Below are positions 59,540-64,000 of a stretch of 64,000 bases of DNA, one piece after another (position 1 is the first letter of the stretch; each line of letters starts with the position of its first letter). Source of the stretch: Nymphaea colorata. Lineage: Eukaryota; Streptophyta; Magnoliopsida; Nymphaeales; Nymphaeaceae. The DNA lies in assembly GCF_008831285.2 (NCBI RefSeq), contig NC_045138.2:4741205-4805204 (forward strand). The letters are read 5' to 3'. Both the position numbers and the translations under genes were made by a program. The notes beneath the pieces were generated by a model, which saw only the letters and a program-made list of their open reading frames with translations, was not told the DNA's origin and did no database searches.

Positions 59540-62000
59540 GAACTATTGGATTCTTCCGGACGGATGAGAGAGAGTGGGAGAGAGAGAAGATGTGGTTTTC
59601 ACGATAGGATATTTTTTTTTTCACATGGAGTGTAGAAGTAAGGTGGTCGGGATTTGTTGTCATTTATCGAGGACTGCGATTGTACGTGGTCCTCGTTTGT
59701 CCTTATACTTGTCATATCTTCATGGTGACTGATGGATGGCCCCGTCCCAAGACACCGCCAGTTTTTGCGTTGAACTGTCAGGACAATTTCTGCGGTCTAT
59801 ATTTAAAGCGGTAGATATTTTTTCTGAGTGGGTTGGATCCTCACACGAATCTGAACCAGTAAAAAATTGGTGATTGAAATATCAAACCTTGTTGGATCTG
59901 GATCACAAAACTGATGTAGAACTGATGTAGATGGATGGTTGAGAAAAAAATATAAAGAAAAATGTAAGAACTAATGCTAGATTATGAAAATATCCATTTT
60001 TTTCTTGTTTTTGTGTTAACCTTAGATCCTAATTAGATGTTAACCATTTATCCTGTTAGATCTTGATTAGATGGTTGTGTGACTTTAAAAAAACTATATT
60101 CTATCATTCATTTTTTTTTCATATATGCGTTTTAGAGTCATATAATCTGTACTATTTAATCAAATATAATTAATAGTTAAAAGAAAAATAAGAAGAATGA
60201 CAAGGCCTGTTATCACATTGTATGGAGTGGTAAGACCGCTTACACTCAAAGGATCTAAGGTTTGAACAGTAGCAATTTGAGTTCAAAAATGTATTATAGG
60301 TTCATTTAGACTTTAAAGCAAGCCATAACCTTGAGAAACTCAAGAACATCGCCTTGAAGGTTGATTATGCCAAACAGAGTTTATCTTAAGTAAATATTAA
60401 AAAAAAACTTATGTGTAGATCACCCTTTGTAATTGTTAACATGTATATTAGTGCAATGTTTAGATCCAGCTTGAGTGTCCGTGAACGCTGGTCCAGATCC
60501 AAGAATGATTGGGAAGCTTGATGGTTGCATTTTGGGTAGGGCGACAAAGCTAAAAATGTCTGTTGCTTTCTATCCTTTGTTTTCCTTTTAGGGGGTGGAT
60601 GATGCCGTGAAATATGTTTTGGAGTTTCTTTTGCCGGTGAAACTTTTTAGTGAACAACTTTACCCCTGTTTGATTCAAAGGGTACAAAAGCACCATGGAA
60701 GGCATTTGATGACAAAAACATTTAGAACACATATTCTCGCATATATGTTTTAGAAACACCATGTTTTTGTGTGATTATGGATGTGGTTCTTAAATCAGAA
60801 AAACCAAATGCTAGATATAATTCCAAGAACATAATGTTCTTCTTGTCTTCTACTCTCGTTAAAGTTTATAAAAATTATATATAAAAGTTTATTTCTTCCT
60901 ACTTTTTATCTTACCGATAAAAACCTGATCACCACCAAAGTCTTACATGGCGAAGACCATGGAAAATCACAAGCTGCAGAATGGTAACTAGGTTGGCACT
61001 TGATCCAGAGTACCTTACTACCCTTTTGACACAAGAGAGAGAGAGAGAGAGAGAGAGCCCTTCTTTCCTACATACTGTTTCAAGATCTACCAAGCTAAGT
61101 TGAGGATACTGTGCTACTTCTTTGCAAGTTGGAATATTTTTAAAATTGAACCCTTGACATCCATTACTACTTGACACAAATACTTGTCTCAGCTTTTTAG
61201 TTTGAATACCAGAGTGCCAACAATGAGCTTTCAGGCAAGTTAAGGATTACCTAATACATTAACTTGGGTATCTAATTAGTATAAAAATAGATACTCACTA
61301 TAGTTTAACAGAACAATTGCCACTTTTTTTACATAAACAGTAAGGAAATTCCCATCAAATAAGAACTTATTTCTTTATCTGATGTACAAGGGAAATCACA
61401 CATTATAGCAAGAACTTTTTAGATAGAAAATGTCAAGATCTTATTTGATCAATCTTCATGCACAGAGCTAATAATGGCCCAGAAGCCAGAACTTATCTTA
61501 AAGCACCAGATCTGGAACCAGGTGGGTCCAGTAACACTGGAACATTGGATGTAACATGAATTCAAGGTAAGGTAACATTGACCTAGGTGTTCCTACCCTA
61601 TGCTTTTGCTGATCTTATCTGAATGCACATTATGGGAGAAAACTGAATCTACAGTCACATTTAATCAATATAAGCTGAATCTATAGTTATATTTTGATCA
61701 ATGAAAGTCCATTTTTGCTGATGTGTGCACGTATTGACATTAGCGGCACTACCTTCACTGACGTTTTCTCCTGCGCTACAAGATGTGTTAGCGAAGGCCT
61801 TACTGACCTTCCTCCTCCCTTTACTGACGTTTTTTTAGTGCCACTGAGGACTGCTTTCCCTAAAGTGTGGACCATGAGCTTATGAGAGTTTAATTTGCAA
61901 AAATATATCTTTACTCAGGTGAATTCATGGGTTGATCCAGTTTTAGAGGGAGATAAAACAAGAAAAGGAGTAGCCCATACAGCATAAGTAAAATTTGCTA
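59540..62000. other. Intergenic
   Basis: No gene supported. A GA run lies at 61026-61049. At 61745-61842 two ACTGACGTTTT words sit inside GGCACTA...TAGTGCC, a possible eroded small transposon. Confidence 0.45.
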
Positions 62001-62010
62001 ACAAGTTACA

Positions 62011-62038
62011 CTTGGCCTTTTGGCTAAGATCAAGTGTA
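62011..62038 (+). ncRNA. U2 snRNA 5'-end fragment (pseudogene)
   Basis: Within 62011-62038 lies GGCCTTTTGGCTAAGATCAA, continuing into GTGTA. Over 28 bases this matches the conserved 5' part of U2 snRNA (stem-loop I and the branch-point-interacting start) with one difference that I can recall. The similarity ends there: the Sm site and later stems are missing, and no plant USE (GTCCCACATCG type) or TATA is seen at the expected distance upstream. It is a truncated pseudogene or retroposed fragment. Confidence 0.6.
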
Positions 62039-62233
62039 TATTGATCAAATTTGACAGTAACCTATTTTGCAGCAGAAACAAGAATTTTTGGTAGATAATA
62101 AAACACAAAAGGAGAAAAGAACATGAACCAGGATATTGAAAGGTCCTCATCAATGTCATATTCAAAAGGCAAGCGAGTTGTTGTATTTTAATTTAAAAAG
62201 GCAAATTAAATGCTTATACTGATGTCAGGAACA

Positions 62234-62399
62234 AAGCAATAAACATCTTCCAAATAATTGAGAACAACTAGAAAGTGACCACCATATTTTAATGCAGCTA
62301 ATATGCTTTCATGACCAAGCAATAAACATCTTCCAAATAATTGAGAGCAACTAGGAAGTGGCCAACATCTTCTAATGCAACTAATATGCTTTCATGACT
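62234..62399. repeat. 83-bp tandem duplication
   Basis: AAGCAATAAACATCTTCCAA begins at 62234 and 62317; the two 83-bp units are about 90 percent alike by eye. Confidence 0.9.
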
Positions 62400-64000
62400 A
62401 TCCTATGAAGGCTCACAATTAAAGCATATTAAGATCAAGACTGTGGGCATCCTTACATAATAATCAATAGAAACAAAAGAATAGACAATATGTCTTAACC
62501 TAAATGATAAAAGACCATGACTTTTGCATCACTAAAAGGCATACAACTAATTTTAAGAGCAAAAAAATCAATAGAATAAGAACAATTGACATGTGAAACC
62601 AAAAAATTAGCCATCATCTCTTAAAGGATACAAGTTCATGACTAGTGGGTTGCCGCGAGTACAAGCGACAAACCGCCCATGTTCAGCTGTTCACCTAATG
62701 ACAAAGCTGAGCCAGCTTTGCAGCCTGTAATAATCCATTTCATTGTCATTTTTTGGCTGAGAAGTTCACCAGATCTTCCAACTATAGATCTTAAATCTTG
62801 AAAAAATGTGAGATAAACAAATCTTCATTTGGGTAGTTGAGTATCAGTATTGATATTGTTCGTGCACTACTGTCCCTAAATCATTCATATCCATCAGATT
62901 AGAAATTATTGCTCTTAAGAACATTGGATGTGGACCTCAAGTTTGAGATTTTGGAAAAGACTTCAATATCATTTGTAATGACAACCAAAACGAACACATA
63001 TTTTGCTGGATCTACCTCATTGCTTCAGTTTGATAACATCAGTGTCTAAGAAATAGCTGGAACACAAGGTAGTAATTATTCTTCTATACATGGACATGGT
63101 TTGTAATTTGTTAAAGGTTTTAGATATGAGATTATCTACATGCTATGCATAAATGTTACTCTGTTTCTCTTTAAGGAACCAAAACATGTCCTTGCCTGTT
63201 GGACTTCCGCTATGAAAATTGGACTTGATCAAAATACATGTTACACACACACACACAAATGCATACATATATATATGTGTGTGTATGTCATGTGTGCATG
63301 TTTACAAATATTTCGGGTACAAGAGTATTCCCAATTACTTATTCTTAAGCATAGATCGTGTTAATAGTCTCCAAAATGTTACAGAAAAGACATATAGGTT
63401 AAAAATACTATTACCATATTATCACCTTGTGGCCATTATTGTTCCAATAATAAGCAGACTACTGCTCAATCAGTCACCACAAGAAGTACGAAAACACATT
63501 ACAAAAGGTAAATGGTCATGCCAAAACAGAATAATGTCACTCTAGATGTATATATGAGAACAAGCAATTCCCCTAGATGTTGACACTGGGGACAGTGCAT
63601 TTAAGTAGTGGGACTACTTGTCCTTATAGAGTGAAAGTTATGTTACCTAACAATTAAATTCATATCAAATGGCTATGAGGTGAAATTTGCCTTGTTTAGT
63701 GAGGCAGACTTGGATGCTAAAGAACTTATGATATTCTCATCTTGTTGTGTTACTTTAGCCTATCAAAAGTCACTAATTTTACTTATAACGACCTTGTTGA
63801 AATAAGATTGTTTGTTAACTTGGAGCCAAACAAGTTTACCACGGTTCTTCGATGTACATCTAGTTTGACAGTTTATCTAAGACACACTTTTATATAGTTT
63901 CATCTTAGTGCATATGCCTCACATTTTTTTTATTAGTTCAAGATGGTTTTATCATACATGATAAGCTGAGTTTCATCTTAGTTTATATGCATGCCTTATT
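62400..64000. other. Intergenic to window end
   Basis: No gene seen. A short CA/TG repeat cluster lies at 63243-63290. Plus frames at 63140-63545 are short and unrecognised. Confidence 0.5.

Overview
This is nuclear DNA from a flowering plant. It is AT-rich, with long gene-poor stretches, many simple repeats of the CT/TA type, intron-size gaps with GT/AG borders, two near-intronless PLS-type PPR genes and an ABCG half-transporter, all typical of angiosperms. I cannot name the species from the sequence.

Layout: 1-3372 is the right-hand part of a PIF/Harbinger-like DNA transposon (Myb/SANT-like ORF, broken DDE transposase, and an unusual RNase H1 N-terminal-like ORF), ending in a terminal repeat beside TAA. 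4534-6215 holds a 50-bp minisatellite and an L1 reverse transcriptase relic. 8315-10211 (-) is a PPR gene similar to Arabidopsis At1g43980; its start is lost to a possible one-base frameshift or an intron. 11990-12445 (-) is another L1 relic. 12449-14290 is a decayed LTR-type direct repeat. 15697-17980 holds hAT-type MITEs and a near-perfect fold-back. 19338-21011 (-) is a spliced gene of a plant-specific family that single-ORF scans split. 24696-27781 is a direct segmental duplication in which one copy carries a 343-bp insertion with an 8-bp target duplication. 27899-29278 holds three more members of the same hAT MITE family. 32067-34196 (+) is an intact PPR gene similar to At1g77010. 35956-36305 is a hAT-like MITE and 36588-37053 a complete TRIM (tiny LTR) element. 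38815-39069 is an LTR with a primer-binding site. 43537-44400 (-) is a hAT transposase relic and 44427-45480 (-) an L1 ORF1 relic. 47251-49790 (+) is a decayed PPR pseudogene. 51507-53381 (-) is an intact ABCG5-like transporter. The last 10 kb is mostly empty apart from microsatellites, tandem duplications and a U2 snRNA 5'-end fragment.

The four convincing host genes (two organelle-targeted PPR candidates, one ABCG transporter, one uncharacterised plant protein) look unrelated in function; this is ordinary dispersed plant gene space, not a cluster. The remaining structure is a nested history of class I and class II transposons and of two-copy local tandem duplications. I found no CRISPR, bacterial operon or clearly new multi-gene system. 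The most unusual items are the Harbinger ORF with a hybrid-binding-like domain, the 111-bp perfect hairpin, and the TSD-bounded insertion with a paralogous empty site.
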